Shown here piece after piece: positions 47,181 through 58,487 of a stretch of DNA of 58,501 nucleotides. Position 1 is the stretch's first letter. Every line of letters starts with the position of its first letter. Under the pieces are notes generated by a model. That model ran no database searches. It was not told the DNA's origin and saw nothing but the letters and a program-made list of their open reading frames with translations. The stretch spans positions 1-58,501 of the forward strand of contig JAQUAD010000012.1 of NCBI GenBank assembly GCA_028687425.1, written 5' to 3'. Both the position numbers and the translations under genes were made by a program. This DNA is from Sideroxydans sp. GTDB lineage: Bacteria > Pseudomonadota > Gammaproteobacteria > Burkholderiales > Gallionellaceae.

Positions 47181-48533
47181 CTAAGCCGCAGCAGCCTTAA
47201 CCGCCTCTGCGATCTTCTCCGCGCACAACTTCACCTTCGTGCCATCCTCGCCTTCCACCATCACGCGCAACAGCGGTTCGGTGCCGGATGGTCGCAACAA
47301 CACACGCCCCTTACCGTTCAGCATGACTTCGGCGGTATCCACCGCATGCTTCACCTTGGGATGGTTCGACAAGTCTTCCTTCTTCGCCATCTTCACATTG
47401 ATCAGCACCTGCGGGTACATATGCAGATCGCCCGCTGCCTCGGCCAGCGTCTGCTTCTTCATGCGCAAGGCATGCAACACCTGCAAGGCCGAGACGATAC
47501 CGTCGCCCGTACTGTGCTTGTCCAGACAGATGATATGACCGGAATTCTCGCCGCCGAGTTGCCAATTCTGCTGCTGCAACAACTCCATCACATAGCGGTC
47601 ACCCACTTTGGCGCGCATGAAAGGGATACCCAGATGCTGCATGGCATGCTCGAACGCGAGGTTGGTCATCAAGGTGCCCACCACACCGCCCTTCATGGTG
47701 CCTTCGGCATGATGCTGCCGGGCGATCACATACAACAACTGGTCGCCGTCATACAACTTGCCGGCAGCATCCACCATCACCAAGCGGTCGCCATCGCCGT
47801 CCAGCGCGATACCGATGTCCGCCTTGTGCTCGACCACGGCTTTCTGCAGGTTCTGCGGTTTGGTCGCACCATAACCGTCGTTGATGTTCTTGCCGTCCGG
47901 TTCCGCGCCGATGGCCACCACATCGGCCCCCAACTCATGGAACACATGACGCGCGATGTGGTAGGTCGCGCCGTGCGCGCAATCCACCACGATCTTCATG
48001 CCGCGCAGATCCATCTCGTTGGGAAAGGTACTCTTGCAGAATTCGATATAACGACCTGCAGCATCGCTGATGCGCTTCGCCTTGCCCAGCGCATCGGATG
48101 CATTGGTCTCCATCGGCTCATCCAGTGCCGTCTCGATGGCATGCTCGACGTCGTCCGGCAACTTGGTACCGTTCCCGGAAAAGAACTTGATGCCGTTGTC
48201 TTCAAAAGGGTTGTGCGAAGCGGAGATGACCACGCCGGCCTGCAAACGCAATGCGCGCGTCAGATAGGCCACTGCCGGAGTCGGCACCGGTCCGGCCAGA
48301 TAAACATCGATACCCGCCGCAATCAAACCGGCTTCCAGCGCCGATTCCAGCATGTAACCGGAGATGCGCGTGTCCTTGCCGATCAGCACGGCGGGGCGCT
48401 CTCCCGGCAAATGTTCCGCCTTGGCCAACACCTTGCCTGCCGCGTAACCAAGATGCATCACGAACTGCGGCGTAATGGGATGTTCACCCACCCTGCCGCG
48501 CACGCCGTCGGTTCCGAAATATTTCCTGCTCAT
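47181..48533 (-). CDS. glmM: phosphoglucosamine mutase
   Basis: Converts glucosamine 6-phosphate to the 1-phosphate for cell-wall precursor synthesis. Active-site [18 protein letters not shown] (Ser106), magnesium loop [18 protein letters not shown] and phosphate-site [18 protein letters not shown] 48533 ([10 protein letters not shown]) has GAGG eight bases upstream; an ATG at 48545 has none. 450 residues. One base after folP. Confidence 0.98.
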   Translation of the reverse strand: MSRKYFGTDGVRGRVGEHPITPQFVMHLGYAAGKVLAKAEHLPGERPAVLIGKDTRISGYMLESALEAGLIAAGIDVYLAGPVPTPAVAYLTRALRLQAGVVISASHNPFEDNGIKFFSGNGTKLPDDVEHAIETALDEPMETNASDALGKAKRISDAAGRYIEFCKSTFPNEMDLRGMKIVVDCAHGATYHIARHVFHELGADVVAIGAEPDGKNINDGYGATKPQNLQKAVVEHKADIGIALDGDGDRLVMVDAAGKLYDGDQLLYVIARQHHAEGTMKGGVVGTLMTNLAFEHAMQHLGIPFMRAKVGDRYVMELLQQQNWQLGGENSGHIICLDKHSTGDGIVSALQVLHALRMKKQTLAEAAGDLHMYPQVLINVKMAKKEDLSNHPKVKHAVDTAEVMLNGKGRVLLRPSGTEPLLRVMVEGEDGTKVKLCAEKIAEAVKAAAA

Positions 48534-48534
48534 A

Positions 48535-49359
48535 TCAGCCCTCATTCACTGCATTGATAATCTTCAAGGCATCCACCGTCTCGCGCACATCATGTACGCG
48601 CACGATGGCCGCACCGCGCTGCACCGCCAGCATCGCCGCCGCTACGCTGGCAGCCAGCCGTTCATTCACGTCGCGCCCGGTAACCGCCCCCAGCATGGAT
48701 TTGCGCGACAAGCCTGCCAGTACCGGCACGCCCAGTGCTGAAAAACCCTGCAATTCGCGCAGCAAGTCCAGATTATGCGCCAGCGTCTTGCCAAAACCGA
48801 ATCCGGGATCGATGACGATGCGATCACGCGCTATTCCCGCCTGTTCCGCAACGGCCACCCGCTGCTTCAAAAAGTCCGCAACCTCGGACACGACATCACG
48901 GTAATCCGGTTGCTGCTGCATGGACTGCGGCGTACCTTGCTTGTGCATCAGACAAACGGCCCCTTCCGTTGCCGCGACAGCCTGCAGTGCGCCGTCCGCC
49001 TGCAGGGCATTCACGTCGTTGACCATACTGGCCCCCGCCTTGATCGCGGCACGCATGACGACGGGCTTCCAGGTGTCGATGGAGATCGGCACGGAAATGC
49101 CGCGTAAACCTTCGATCACCGGCAACACGCGATCCAGCTCTTCCTGCTCGCCTACTTCTGCCGCGCCGGGGCGCGTGGATTCGCCGCCGATATCGAGCAT
49201 GTCGGCACCGTCCTCGATCAGTTGATACGCGTGCTCGATGGCACTGGAAAAAGTGTCATAGCGTCCGCCATCAGAAAAGGAATCGGGCGTGACATTGACG
49301 ATGCCCATCACTTTCGGACGGGACAGGTCGAGCTTGAATGAACCGCAAAGAAGTTGCAT
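48535..49359 (-). CDS. folP: dihydropteroate synthase
   Basis: Condenses dihydropterin pyrophosphate with p-aminobenzoate in folate synthesis; target of sulfonamides. [19 protein letters not shown] and [20 protein letters not shown] are the two family signatures, [20 protein letters not shown] the third. ATG 49359 gives [15 protein letters not shown] as in E. coli; TTG 49377 is a weaker alternative. 274 residues. Sits between ftsH and glmM in one transcript with a hairpin between ftsH and folP. Confidence 0.97.
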   Translation of the reverse strand: MQLLCGSFKLDLSRPKVMGIVNVTPDSFSDGGRYDTFSSAIEHAYQLIEDGADMLDIGGESTRPGAAEVGEQEELDRVLPVIEGLRGISVPISIDTWKPVVMRAAIKAGASMVNDVNALQADGALQAVAATEGAVCLMHKQGTPQSMQQQPDYRDVVSEVADFLKQRVAVAEQAGIARDRIVIDPGFGFGKTLAHNLDLLRELQGFSALGVPVLAGLSRKSMLGAVTGRDVNERLAASVAAAMLAVQRGAAIVRVHDVRETVDALKIINAVNEG

Positions 49360-49381
49360 CGGGAATAAGTCAGACAAGGAA

Positions 49382-49403
49382 AGAGGCTTGTCACCAAGCC
49401 TCT
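49382..49403 (-). terminator. hairpin between ftsH and folP
   Basis: AGAGGCTTG (49382-49390), loop TCAC, CAAGCCTCT (49395-49403); the minus strand continues TTTCCTTG. Perfect 9-bp stem 15 bases after the ftsH stop. It may cut expression of folP-glmM relative to ftsH. Confidence 0.65.
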
Positions 49404-49417
49404 CTCTGATACTGCAT

Positions 49418-51316
49418 TCAGGTTTCCTGGGCAGGCTCGCCGGTTGCCGGCGCAGTAGGTGTTTCGTCCTTGGGTGGCTCCGCCGGCGATGTCATCGTGT
49501 TCGGCTTGGGAGGACGCGGTTCATGGCCCGCCATGATGTCGTCGATCTGGTCCGCATCGATGGTTTCCCATTCCAGCAAGGCCTTGGCCATCGCCTCGAT
49601 CTTGTCGCGATTCTCTTCGATCAATTTACGCGCCAGCGCATATTGCTCGTCGAGGATGCGGCGTATCTCCGCATCGACCTTCTGCATGCTGGCTTCGGAG
49701 ATATTCTTGTGCGTGGTCACCGAACGGCCGAGGAAGACTTCGCCTTCGTTCTCGCCGTACACCATGGTGCCCAGTGCATCGGACATCCCCCACTGCGTCA
49801 CCATCTTGCGCGCCATATCTGTCGCACGCTCGAAGTCGTTGGAGGCACCGGTCGTCATCTGATCCATGAAGATCTCTTCCGCGATACGTCCACCGAACAG
49901 CACGGCAATGGTGGACAGGATACGCACCTTATCCATGCTGTAGCGATCCTCGGACGGCAGCTGCATGGTCAGACCCAAAGCGCGACCGCGCGGAATGATG
50001 GTGACCTTGTGCACAGGGTCGGTCTTCGGCATCAGCCGGGCGACCAGTGCATGGCCGGACTCGTGGTAGGCCGTGTTGCGTCGCTCCTCTTCCGGCATCA
50101 CCACCGAGCGACGCTCGCTGCCCATCATGATCTTGTCCTTGGCGGATTCGAAGTCGTCCATATCGACGAAACGCTTGCTGCGGCGTGCCGCGAACAAGGC
50201 GGCCTCGTTCACCAGGTTGGCCAGGTCGGCGCCGGACATGCCCGGGGTACCGCGTGCCAGAATGTCTGCCTTCACGTCCTCTGCACACGGCACCTTGCGC
50301 ATGTGCACTTTCAGGATCTGTTCGCGGCCGCGGATGTCCGGCAACGGCACCACCACCTGGCGGTCGAAGCGACCGGGGCGCAACAAAGCCGCATCCAGCA
50401 CGTCGGGACGGTTGGTCGCGGCGATCACGATCACGCCGGACGTACCTTCGAAACCATCCATCTCCACCAGCAGCGCATTCAATGTCTGCTCGCGTTCATC
50501 GTTGCCGCCGCCCAGACCAGCACCGCGCTGACGACCGACCGCATCGATCTCGTCGATGAAGATGATGCATGGAGATTGCTTCTTGGCCTGCTCGAACATG
50601 TCGCGCACACGTGCTGCACCGACACCGACGAACATCTCAACAAAATCGGAACCGGAGATGGAAAAGAACGGCACCTTGGCCTCGCCTGCGATGGCCTTGG
50701 CCAGCAGCGTCTTACCGGTACCGGGGCTGCCCACCATCAGCACGCCACGCGGGATACGCCCGCCGAGGTTCTGGAACTTGGAGGGATCGCGCAGGAAGTC
50801 GACCAGTTCGGAGACTTCTTCCTTGGCCTCGTCGCAACCGGCCACATCGGCGAAAGTCACGCGCTCTTTGGAATCATCCAGCATGCGCGCCTTGCTCTTG
50901 CCGAACGAGAACGCACCGCCGCCCTTGCCGCCCTGCATCTGGCGCATGAAGAAAATCCACACGCCGATCAGCAACAGCATGGGGAACCAAGAGATGAACA
51001 CTTGCGTGAAGAAGCCCTGCTCCTCGTCCGGCTTGGCTTCCACCTTCACGCCGTATTTCAGCAGGTCGGATACCAACCAGATGTCGCTCGGCGCATAGCT
51101 GGTGATGCGCTTGCCTTCCGGCGTGACGGCCTTGAGCGTACGGCCTTCGATCGTGACCCTCTCGATCTGGCCCGAGCGCACCGCTTCGAGGAATTGCGAA
51201 TAATCCAGTTGCACATGCGCCGACTGCTGCTGGCGCGCATTGAACTGATTGAAAACGGTCATCAGCACCATGGCGACGACCATCCAGATTCCGATACTCT
51301 TGAACAGATTATTCAC
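49418..51316 (-). CDS. ftsH: ATP-dependent zinc metalloprotease FtsH
   Basis: Membrane-anchored AAA+ protease that degrades sigma-32, LpxC and misfolded membrane proteins. Two N-terminal helices ([18 protein letters not shown] and [14 protein letters not shown]), Walker A GSPGTGKT (residues 196-203), Walker [18 protein letters not shown] and the zinc site HESGH (about 416-420). 632 residues with a Pro/Thr-rich tail. Follows rlmE as in most proteobacteria. Confidence 0.99.
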   Translation of the reverse strand: MNNLFKSIGIWMVVAMVLMTVFNQFNARQQQSAHVQLDYSQFLEAVRSGQIERVTIEGRTLKAVTPEGKRITSYAPSDIWLVSDLLKYGVKVEAKPDEEQGFFTQVFISWFPMLLLIGVWIFFMRQMQGGKGGGAFSFGKSKARMLDDSKERVTFADVAGCDEAKEEVSELVDFLRDPSKFQNLGGRIPRGVLMVGSPGTGKTLLAKAIAGEAKVPFFSISGSDFVEMFVGVGAARVRDMFEQAKKQSPCIIFIDEIDAVGRQRGAGLGGGNDEREQTLNALLVEMDGFEGTSGVIVIAATNRPDVLDAALLRPGRFDRQVVVPLPDIRGREQILKVHMRKVPCAEDVKADILARGTPGMSGADLANLVNEAALFAARRSKRFVDMDDFESAKDKIMMGSERRSVVMPEEERRNTAYHESGHALVARLMPKTDPVHKVTIIPRGRALGLTMQLPSEDRYSMDKVRILSTIAVLFGGRIAEEIFMDQMTTGASNDFERATDMARKMVTQWGMSDALGTMVYGENEGEVFLGRSVTTHKNISEASMQKVDAEIRRILDEQYALARKLIEENRDKIEAMAKALLEWETIDADQIDDIMAGHEPRPPKPNTMTSPAEPPKDETPTAPATGEPAQET

Positions 51317-51372
51317 ACTTGCTCCTCAAATATGAGCGAAAACGAAGGCACATTAGACTACGGAAGCACCGA

Positions 51373-51993
51373 TTACTCAAGCTTTCCAAGGCCCACAAGG
51401 TACTGCTCGCTGCTGCGGTCGCGTGAGGCTTTCGGCTTGCGTGCGACCACTTTTGTAAAGTGGTTACGCATAGATTTTATGTAATCCTCGAACCCTGCCC
51501 CCTGGAACACCTTGACTGCAAATGCACCACCGGGAGCCAGGTGATTGACAGCAAAATCCAGCGCCAGTTCTGCCAGATACATGGCCCGCGCTTGGTCAGC
51601 CGAAGTCACGCCACTGATATTGGGGGCCATATCCGAAATTACAAGGCCGATCGGCCGTCCGCCCAGCTTTTCTTCCAGCTGCGCCAATACGCTCTCTTCG
51701 CGGAAATCGCCCTGGATGAATTCCACGCGCGGCAAGGGGTCCAGCGGCAGCAGGTCCAGTGCGATGATCCTGCCCTGATCGCCCAGCTTCTTCGCCACGA
51801 CCTGGCACCAGCTGCCGGGTGCAGCACCCAGGTCGACCACCACCATGCCAGGTTTGATCAGGTGGTCGCGTTCATCCAGTTCCAGCAGTTTGTAGGCTGC
51901 GCGTGCACGATAACCATCCTTCTGCGCCATCTGCACATAAGGATCGTTCACATGTTCGCGCATCCATTGCTTGCTGGTTTTTGATGCTTTCAT
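51373..51993 (-). CDS. rlmE: 23S rRNA (uridine-2'-O) methyltransferase RlmE
   Basis: Methylates U2552 in the ribosomal A loop. The SAM-binding motif [20 protein letters not shown] and the K-D-K-E catalytic set ([37 protein letters not shown]) are present. 206 residues. Divergent from yhbY across 136 bases. Confidence 0.97.
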   Translation of the reverse strand: MKASKTSKQWMREHVNDPYVQMAQKDGYRARAAYKLLELDERDHLIKPGMVVVDLGAAPGSWCQVVAKKLGDQGRIIALDLLPLDPLPRVEFIQGDFREESVLAQLEEKLGGRPIGLVISDMAPNISGVTSADQARAMYLAELALDFAVNHLAPGGAFAVKVFQGAGFEDYIKSMRNHFTKVVARKPKASRDRSSEQYLVGLGKLE

Positions 51994-52129
51994 TGATTCC
52001 TGCCCGATAAGGGTGATGTATGCAGATTAGCGCACTAAATAACGAACAACCGATTAATTCCACAGGAATCCGTAATTTATGCGGACCTGCCCCTGTTTTG
52101 CTAGAATGCGCGCCCAATCTGGAGTACAC

Positions 52130-52477
52130 ATGCTAAATCTCACTATCGCCCAACGCTTGGCACTCAAAGGCCGCGCCCATGCCCTCAAACCTGTCGTCAT
52201 GATCGGCAATGCCGGCTTATCACCAGCGGTGCTGGATGAGATCGACCGCAGCCTGAAAAGTCACGACCTGTTGAAGATTAAGGTGATGAGTGACGACCGT
52301 GAAGGCCGCGAAGCGATGCTGCAGGAGATCTGCGCCATTCTGAAAGCCGGCGCGGTACAACATATCGGCAAGACGCTGGTAGTCTATCGACCGCTGGAAA
52401 CACCCATCGCGAAGGCACCGAAACGTCGCAAGGGCAAACCACTCACCAAGAAGCAGCTCGCCGCCCGCAGCAGCTAG
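52130..52477 (+). CDS. yhbY: YhbY, CRM-domain RNA-binding protein
   Basis: Small KH-like CRM-domain protein that binds 50S subunit precursors. [20 protein letters not shown], the GxxG loop in [20 protein letters not shown] and [10 protein letters not shown] are the family marks. ATG 52130 follows TGGAG; the longer frame from 52079 has no support. 115 residues with a lysine-rich tail. Its stop overlaps the greA stop (convergent). Confidence 0.95.
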   Translation: MLNLTIAQRLALKGRAHALKPVVMIGNAGLSPAVLDEIDRSLKSHDLLKIKVMSDDREGREAMLQEICAILKAGAVQHIGKTLVVYRPLETPIAKAPKRRKGKPLTKKQLAARSS

Positions 52478-52950
52478 ATGTACTGAACCTCGACGACCTC
52501 GTATTCGCGCACGCCGCCCGGCGCCTGCACTTCAGCAATATCACCTTCCACCTTGCCGATCAGCGCACGCGCGATCGGCGAGCTGATGGAAATCTTACGG
52601 TGCTTGATGTCTGCCTCGTCCTCACCCACGATCTGGTAAGTCACGACATCGCCATTGTTGGTGTCTTCCAGCACCACCGTGGTGCCGAACACGCAGCGGC
52701 CATCCGCCGCCAATGCCTTCGGATCGATGATCTGCGCACTGCCCAGTTTGAATTCCAGCTCGACGATACGGCCTTCAACAAAAGACTGGCGCTCCTTGGC
52801 GGCTTCATATTCCGCATTCTCCGACAAGTCTCCTTGCGCGCGTGCTTCAGCGATCGCAGTGATCACGGAAGGACGCTCGACGGTCTTCAAGCGGTGCAAC
52901 TCTTGACGCAATAGCTCGGCGCCGACGACAGTCAATGGGACTTTGCTCAT
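52474..52950 (-). CDS. greA: transcription elongation factor GreA
   Basis: Rescues backtracked RNA polymerase. The coiled-coil tip residues are in [20 protein letters not shown], and [40 protein letters not shown] form the C-terminal globular part. 158 residues. 11 bases after carB and likely on the carAB transcript. Confidence 0.98.
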   Translation of the reverse strand: MSKVPLTVVGAELLRQELHRLKTVERPSVITAIAEARAQGDLSENAEYEAAKERQSFVEGRIVELEFKLGSAQIIDPKALAADGRCVFGTTVVLEDTNNGDVVTYQIVGEDEADIKHRKISISSPIARALIGKVEGDIAEVQAPGGVREYEVVEVQYI

Positions 52951-52961
52951 AAAACTCTTCC

Positions 52962-55900
52962 TTAATTGAAACGACGGTGCAGGGACTGCACGTCATAGAC
53001 CTGCAATTCGGCCAGATGCTGCATGCCGATGCAGGCAGCGCGCGCGCCGGAGATCGTTGTGTAATAGGTGACGCGGCCCTGCAAAGCGGCATGACGGATC
53101 GAATAGGAATCGCGCATCACGGAAGGACGGCTGTCCACCGTGTTGACGATCAGGCTGATCTCGCCGTTCTTGATCATGTCGAGGATATGCGGGCGCCCCT
53201 CGGCGACCTTGTTCACGATGGCCACTTCCACACCAGCAGCGGAGATGGCAGCTGCCGTACCGCGCGTTGCCACGACCGAGAAACCGAGCTGCACCAGCGA
53301 ACGTGCCACTTCGACTGCGCCCGCCTTGTCTTCCTCACGCACGCTGACGAACACCTTGCCGCTCTTGGGCAGCTTCACGCTGGCTGCAAGCTGGGATTTC
53401 ACAAACGCTTCCGCAAAGGTGTCGCCCACGCCCATGACTTCGCCGGTGGACTTCATCTCCGGCCCCAGGATCACGTCCACACCGGGGAACTTGATGAACG
53501 GGAACACGGCTTCCTTCACCGAGAAATACGGCGGAATGACTTCCTTGGTAACACCCTGTGCCGCCAGCGACTGACCGGCCATACAACGCGCCGCCACCTT
53601 GGCCAACGGCACGCCTGTCGCCTTGGACACATAGGGCACGGTGCGCGATGCGCGCGGGTTCACTTCCAGCACATACACGGTCTCGCCCTGGATCGCGAAC
53701 TGCACGTTCATCAGGCCGACCACATTCAATTCCTTGGCCATCGCCATGGTCTGGCGACGCAGTTCATCCTGCATCGCGGCAGACAGCGAATAAGGCGGCA
53801 GCGAACACGCCGAGTCACCGGAGTGCACGCCGGCCTGCTCGATGTGCTCCATGATGCCGCCGATGATGACCTGCTGGCCGTCGGACACCGCATCCACGTC
53901 CACCTCGATCGCATCGTTCAAGAAGCGGTCGAGCAGGATGGGCATGCGTTCTGGCCAATCCTTGGCCATCTCTTCAGCATCGCGCATGTAGCGTTCCAGG
54001 TCAGGCTGCGCATGGATGATCTCCATCGCACGCCCGCCCAGCACGTTGGAAGGACGCATCACCAGCGGATAGCCGATCTCGTTCGCCCCCGCAATGCCGT
54101 CCGCCACATTGCTGGCCGTGCGGTTCGGCGGCTGTTTCAGGTTCAGCTTGCGCAACATGGCCTGGAAACGTGCGCGGTCTTCCGCGCAGTCGATCATGTC
54201 CACCGAGGTACCGATGATGGGCACGCCATTCTTGGCCAAGCCATGCGCCAGCTTCAGCGGCGTCTGACCGCCGTACTGCACGATCACGCCGACCGGCTTC
54301 TCGACGGCCACCACTTCCAGCACGTCTTCCAGCGTCAGCGGCTCGAAATACAGACGGTCGGAGGTGTCGTAGTCGGTGGAGACGGTCTCGGGGTTGCAGT
54401 TGACCATGATGGTCTCGTAGCCGTCCTCGCGCATCGCCAGCGCGGCATGCACGCAACAATAATCGAACTCGATGCCCTGGCCGATGCGGTTCGGACCGCC
54501 ACCCAGCACCATGATCTTCTTGTTGTCGGTCGGCTGCGATTCGCACTCTTCTTCGTAAGTGGAGTACATGTAAGCGGTATTGGTGGAGAACTCGGCCGCG
54601 CAGGTGTCGACGCGCTTGAATACCGGCCGCACATTCAATGCATGACGATAGGCGCGCACCGAAGCATCATCGATGTCCAGCAAGGCCGCCATACGCGCAT
54701 CGCCAAAGCCGCTGCGCTTCATCGCGCGCAACTCGTCGGCGGAGACGCTCTCCAGTGTACGACCAGCCAGGCTTTGCTCTTGTTTGATGATGTCAGCGAT
54801 CTGCACCAGGAACCACGGATCGATCTTGCTGATATTGAATACTTCTTCCACGCTCATGCCGAAACGGAAGGCATCGCCCACCGCCCAGATGCGTTCCGGT
54901 CCGGGGTTGCCGAGTTCAGCACAGATTTCGTCGCGGTCGTCGTATTTGCTGTCCAGACCGTTCACGCCTACTTCCAGACCGCGCAAGGCTTTCTGGAACG
55001 ACTCCTGGAAAGTACGGCCGATCGCCATCACCTCGCCCACGGACTTCATCTGCGTGGTCAAACGGTCATTGGCTTGCGGGAATTTCTCGAACGCGAAACG
55101 CGGGATCTTGGTGACCACGTAGTCGATGGTCGGCTCGAACGAGGCCGGGGTCGCGCCGCCGGTGATGTCGTTCTTCAGCTCGTCCAGCGTGAAGCCCACA
55201 GCCAGCTTGGCTGCAACCTTGGCGATGGGGAAACCGGTGGCCTTGGAGGCCAGTGCGGACGAACGCGACACACGCGGATTCATCTCGATGACCACCATGC
55301 GTCCGTCGACCGGGTTGATGGAGAACTGCACGTTGGAACCGCCGGTCTCCACGCCGATCTCGCGCAGCACCGCCAGCGAGGCGTCGCGCATGATCTGGTA
55401 TTCCTTGTCGGTCAGCGTCTGCGCCGGTGCGACAGTGATGGAGTCACCGGTGTGCACGCCCATCGGGTCCAGGTTCTCGATGGAACAGATGATGATGCAG
55501 TTGTCGTTGCGGTCGCGCACGACTTCCATCTCGTATTCTTTCCAGCCGAGCAGAGACTCTTCGATCAACAGCTCCTTGGTCGGCGATGCCTCCAGGCCGC
55601 GCTCGCAGATCTCCACGAACTCTTCGCGGTTGTAAGCGATACCGCCGCCGCTACCGCCCATGGTGAAGGACGGACGGATGATGGTCGGGAAGCCCATCAC
55701 CTGCTGCACCTGCAGCGCCTCTTCCATGGAGTGCGCAATGGCGGAGCGTGCCGACGACAGACCGATCTTGGTCATCGCCTGCTTGAACTTTTCGCGATCT
55801 TCCGCCTTGTCGATGGCGTCGCGCGAAGCGCCGATCATCTCAACGTTGTGTTTTTCCAGCACGCCATGCTTGGCCAGGTCGAGCGCGCAGTTCAGCGCGG

Positions 55901-56180
55901 TCTGCCCACCCATGGTCGGCAGGATGGCATCCGGCTTTTCCTTCTCGATGATCTTTTCCACCATCTGCCAGGTGATCGGCTCGATGTAGGTGGCGTCGGC
56001 CATGTTGGGGTCGGTCATGATGGTGGCCGGGTTGGAGTTCACCAGGATGACGCGATAACCCTCTTCGCGCAGCGCCTTGCAGGCCTGTGCGCCGGAGTAG
56101 TCGAACTCGCACGCCTGGCCGATAACGATGGGGCCGGCGCCGATGATCAGAATGCTTTTAATGTCTGTACGCTTTGGCAT
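52962..56180 (-). CDS. carB: carbamoyl-phosphate synthase large subunit
   Basis: Makes carbamoyl phosphate for arginine and pyrimidine synthesis. Two homologous ATP-grasp halves: [20 protein letters not shown] (first) and [20 protein letters not shown] (second) open them; the C-terminal MGS-like allosteric domain ([20 protein letters not shown]) binds effectors. 1072 residues, normal. The start overlaps the carA stop by one base (TAATG). Confidence 0.99.
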   Translation of the reverse strand: MPKRTDIKSILIIGAGPIVIGQACEFDYSGAQACKALREEGYRVILVNSNPATIMTDPNMADATYIEPITWQMVEKIIEKEKPDAILPTMGGQTALNCALDLAKHGVLEKHNVEMIGASRDAIDKAEDREKFKQAMTKIGLSSARSAIAHSMEEALQVQQVMGFPTIIRPSFTMGGSGGGIAYNREEFVEICERGLEASPTKELLIEESLLGWKEYEMEVVRDRNDNCIIICSIENLDPMGVHTGDSITVAPAQTLTDKEYQIMRDASLAVLREIGVETGGSNVQFSINPVDGRMVVIEMNPRVSRSSALASKATGFPIAKVAAKLAVGFTLDELKNDITGGATPASFEPTIDYVVTKIPRFAFEKFPQANDRLTTQMKSVGEVMAIGRTFQESFQKALRGLEVGVNGLDSKYDDRDEICAELGNPGPERIWAVGDAFRFGMSVEEVFNISKIDPWFLVQIADIIKQEQSLAGRTLESVSADELRAMKRSGFGDARMAALLDIDDASVRAYRHALNVRPVFKRVDTCAAEFSTNTAYMYSTYEEECESQPTDNKKIMVLGGGPNRIGQGIEFDYCCVHAALAMREDGYETIMVNCNPETVSTDYDTSDRLYFEPLTLEDVLEVVAVEKPVGVIVQYGGQTPLKLAHGLAKNGVPIIGTSVDMIDCAEDRARFQAMLRKLNLKQPPNRTASNVADGIAGANEIGYPLVMRPSNVLGGRAMEIIHAQPDLERYMRDAEEMAKDWPERMPILLDRFLNDAIEVDVDAVSDGQQVIIGGIMEHIEQAGVHSGDSACSLPPYSLSAAMQDELRRQTMAMAKELNVVGLMNVQFAIQGETVYVLEVNPRASRTVPYVSKATGVPLAKVAARCMAGQSLAAQGVTKEVIPPYFSVKEAVFPFIKFPGVDVILGPEMKSTGEVMGVGDTFAEAFVKSQLAASVKLPKSGKVFVSVREEDKAGAVEVARSLVQLGFSVVATRGTAAAISAAGVEVAIVNKVAEGRPHILDMIKNGEISLIVNTVDSRPSVMRDSYSIRHAALQGRVTYYTTISGARAACIGMQHLAELQVYDVQSLHRRFN

Positions 56181-57304
56181 TACTTCTTCTCCATCATCGC
56201 CACAAAGCGATCAAACAAAGGGGCGACATCGTGCGGACCAGGGCTCGCTTCGGGGTGCCCCTGGAAACAGAACGCAGGTTTATCGGTCAGCTCGAAACCT
56301 TGCAAGGTACCGTCGAACAGAGAGATGTGCGTGACGCGCGCATTCTTAGGCAAGGTCGCCGCATCCACCGCGAAGCCATGGTTCTGGCTGGTGATCATCA
56401 CGCGCTTGGTGGTCGTATCCTGCACCGGATGGTTCGCGCCGCGATGACCGAACTTCATCTTCACGGTCTTGGAGCCACAGGCCAGACCCATGATCTGGTG
56501 GCCCAGACAGATGCCGTACATCGGGATGCCGACTTCGAGGAATTTCTGTGCTGCCGCGATAGCGTAATCGCAAGGCTCCGGATCGCCGGGGCCGTTGGAC
56601 AGGAACACGCCATCCGGATTCATCGCCAACACATCGGCAGCAGGCGTCTTGGCCGGCACCACGGTGATCCTGCAACCGCGTTCGGCCAGCATGCGCAGGA
56701 TGTTGCGCTTCACGCCGAAGTCATAGGCCACCACATGGAACTTCGCATCGCTCGCATCGCTATAGCCTTCGCCCAGCTTCCACTCGCGCTGCGTCCATTC
56801 GTAAGGTTTGTCGCAAGTCACCACCTGCGCCAGATCCATGCCGGCCAGACCGGCAAAGCCCTTGGCCGCAGCCAGCGCCGCCTCGACGTCATCGCCGCTG
56901 GCGATGCAACCGTTCTGCGCGCCCTTGGTACGCAGGATGCGTGTCAGCTTGCGCGTATCGATACCGGCGATGGCGACGACATTGTTGGCCTTGAGATATT
57001 CCGGCAGCGATTGCGTCGCGCGGAAGTTGCTCACCGTCTGCGACAGGTCACGGATGATGAGACCGCTGGCGAACACCTGGCTGGATTCAACGTCTTCGGG
57101 ATTGCAACCGACGTTGCCGATATGCGGATATGTCAGGGTGACGATCTGGCGGCAATAGGAAGGATCGGTGAGGATCTCCTGATAACCGGTCATCGAAGTA
57201 TTGAACACCACCTCGCCGACGCTGCTGCCATCTGCCCCGATAGAAATGCCGCGAAATACCGTTCCATCGGCTAGGACTAGGATGGCTGGTTTCGTTTGCG
57301 ACAC
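56180..57304 (-). CDS. carA: carbamoyl-phosphate synthase small subunit
   Basis: Glutaminase subunit. The start is GTG 57304 with AAGGAG six bases upstream; the frame extends to 57385 only through the leader hairpin. [20 protein letters not shown] is the N-terminal signature, [20 protein letters not shown] contains the nucleophilic Cys, and [18 protein letters not shown] the His-Glu of the triad. 374 residues. Sigma-70 promoter at 57413-57441. Confidence 0.98.
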   Translation of the reverse strand: MSQTKPAILVLADGTVFRGISIGADGSSVGEVVFNTSMTGYQEILTDPSYCRQIVTLTYPHIGNVGCNPEDVESSQVFASGLIIRDLSQTVSNFRATQSLPEYLKANNVVAIAGIDTRKLTRILRTKGAQNGCIASGDDVEAALAAAKGFAGLAGMDLAQVVTCDKPYEWTQREWKLGEGYSDASDAKFHVVAYDFGVKRNILRMLAERGCRITVVPAKTPAADVLAMNPDGVFLSNGPGDPEPCDYAIAAAQKFLEVGIPMYGICLGHQIMGLACGSKTVKMKFGHRGANHPVQDTTTKRVMITSQNHGFAVDAATLPKNARVTHISLFDGTLQGFELTDKPAFCFQGHPEASPGPHDVAPLFDRFVAMMEKK

Positions 57305-57369
57305 GTGTAACTCCTTGATTGGCTGGCTGTCAGTATGCTCGAGCTGGATTGCGAGCGTACCTATAAAGA

Positions 57370-57398
57370 AGCGGGACGAACCCAATGTTCATCCCGCT
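57370..57398 (-). promoter_or_regulatory. leader hairpin of carAB
   Basis: AGCGGGACGAAC (57370-57381) and GTTCATCCCGCT (57387-57398) pair over 12 positions (one G.U on the transcript), loop 5; TTCTTTATAGG follows. It lies at the very start of the about 100-base carA leader and could act as an attenuator or mRNA stabiliser. A 23-codon ATG frame (57400 to about 57329) runs through the stem without a ribosome site. Confidence 0.5.
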
Positions 57399-57412
57399 CA
57401 TTTGCGGGGCGC

Positions 57413-57441
57413 ATTATAGCCGAAGAGCAATGACGTATCAA
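57413..57441 (-). promoter_or_regulatory. sigma-70 promoter of carAB
   Basis: Minus strand: TTGATA (57441-57436), 17-base spacer, TATAAT (57418-57413). A near-consensus vegetative promoter, giving a leader of about 100 bases before the GTG of carA. A divergent TATAAT at 57461-57466 on the plus strand may serve mntP, with a poor -35 that overlaps the carA -35. Confidence 0.85.
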
Positions 57442-57502
57442 ATTCAGCCCGCCTCCCCCATATAATCCGCTCCTTTTTCACACAACACCGGAGCATCGCA
57501 AC

Positions 57503-58036
57503 ATGCTGGAAGTCATCATCCTCGCCATCGCCCTCAGTATGGACGCCTTCGCCGTCTCCATCGGACTCGGCTCAAAAGGCGACACAAAAGGCCTGGGATT
57601 GAAAGCCGGACTCTACTTCGGCACCTTTCAGGCACTCATGCCTTTCATCGGCTATCTCGGCGGCAAGGGAGTGCTTGGCTGGGTCGAGGATTATGCCCCC
57701 TGGATCGCCTTCGGCCTGCTGGCGTTGATAGGCGGCAAGATGATCTACGAAAGCCTGCAGGAAGGCATAGAAGAAGACATCGCCGCCCTCACCCACAAAA
57801 TGATGCTACTGCTTGCCATCGCCACCAGCATAGACGCCATGGCCGCCGGCTTCAGCCTCACCCTGCTCGAAGTCGACGCTTACCTCGCCTGCACCATCAT
57901 CGGCGTGACGACCTTCGCATTCAGCTATGCGGGCGTGCAGATCGGCAAGAAGAGCGGCACCTGGCTGGAGAGCAAGGCGGAAATGTTTGGCGGGGTGGTG
58001 TTGATATTGATCGGGGTGAAGATGTTGGTGGTGTGA
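57503..58036 (+). CDS. mntP: manganese efflux pump MntP
   Basis: Inner-membrane Mn2+ exporter of the DUF204/MntP family, made of two homologous three-helix halves. Acidic metal-path residues are in [14 protein letters not shown] (Asp14) and [15 protein letters not shown]; the last helix [13 protein letters not shown] ends the protein. 177 residues, slightly short of the E. coli 188. GGAG lies 9 bases before ATG 57503. No Mn riboswitch is recognisable in the 198-base gap to carA. Confidence 0.95.
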   Translation: MLEVIILAIALSMDAFAVSIGLGSKGDTKGLGLKAGLYFGTFQALMPFIGYLGGKGVLGWVEDYAPWIAFGLLALIGGKMIYESLQEGIEEDIAALTHKMMLLLAIATSIDAMAAGFSLTLLEVDAYLACTIIGVTTFAFSYAGVQIGKKSGTWLESKAEMFGGVVLILIGVKMLVV

Positions 58037-58043
58037 TCCCCCC

Positions 58044-58082
58044 GTTCGTCCTGAGTAGGCGTAGCCGTATCGAAGGATGAAC
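58044..58082. repeat. dispersed inverted-repeat element after mntP
   Basis: GTTCGTCCT (58044-58052) and AGGATGAAC (58074-58082) are imperfect inverted arms around TGAGTAGGCGTAGCCGTATCG. The wording (CGTTCGTCCTGAG ... CGAAGGATGAAC) is that of a dispersed intergenic repeat common in proteobacteria. It is in the 465-base gene-free tail, which begins right after the mntP stop. Confidence 0.6.
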
Positions 58083-58141
58083 AGGTTCGGCGCGCTTAAT
58101 CAAATTCAAAAGCAAAACCGTCGGGGGTAGCCCGACAGCTA

Positions 58142-58175
58142 GTCACTTTTTCTTGCGTCGCCAAGAAAAAGTGAC
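58142..58175. repeat. 14-bp stem palindromic repeat
   Basis: GTCACTTTTTCTTG (58142-58155), loop CGTCGC, CAAGAAAAAGTGAC (58162-58175), perfect. Flanked by GTCGGG/CCCGAC (58120-58136). Its A/T-rich arms can terminate in both directions, so it may end mntP. It reads like a dispersed betaproteobacterial intergenic repeat. Confidence 0.7.
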
Positions 58176-58315
58176 CAAAAAGAAGGCGACCCCACTGCGC
58201 CGCCCACTTCGTGGGTTCCCTGCGTTGCTCGAACGGCCGGGCCTCCTCATAAACTCGCACGATCCGCTGCGCGGCCACGTGCTCAAACATATTCGTCGGA
58301 CTACCCCCGCCCGTC

Positions 58316-58487
58316 CTGCGCTACTCGGCGGCGCACAGGGGATAGAAAGTCAAAACCCCAAAACCAAAATCAAAAGCCAAACCGTGAGGCGGGCATGGCC
58401 CGCCTCACCAACAAAAATCAGCGTGCGCAAAGCGCACACAAAACCGCAGTGGATTTTCTTTCCCTTGAGCGCCGCCGAGTAGCGCAG
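58316..58487. repeat. 19-bp exact inverted repeat with internal palindromes
   Basis: CTGCGCTACTCGGCGGCGC (58316-58334) recurs inverted as GCGCCGCCGAGTAGCGCAG (58469-58487). Between them lie GTGAGGCGGGC/GCCCGCCTCAC (58384-58408) and GTGCGC AAA GCGCAC (58423-58437). No open frame in the 58176-58501 stretch looks coding. The arrangement resembles a non-autonomous palindromic element, but no target duplication is seen. Confidence 0.55.

Noticed and set aside
49289-51484. 731-codon plus-strand frame opposite ftsH
   Set aside because: Shadow of ftsH with biased composition and no family resemblance.
52977-56447. Open frame of 1156 codons on the plus strand opposite carB
   Set aside because: Mirror of the carAB coding frame: full of His, Arg and Gln, no domain resemblance, and carB/carA are unmistakable. 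Long antisense frames are expected at this G+C.
58153-58482. 109-codon frame in the right-hand tail
   Set aside because: It runs through palindromic repeats, is rich in Arg, Pro and Lys, and lacks a ribosome site; not treated as a gene.
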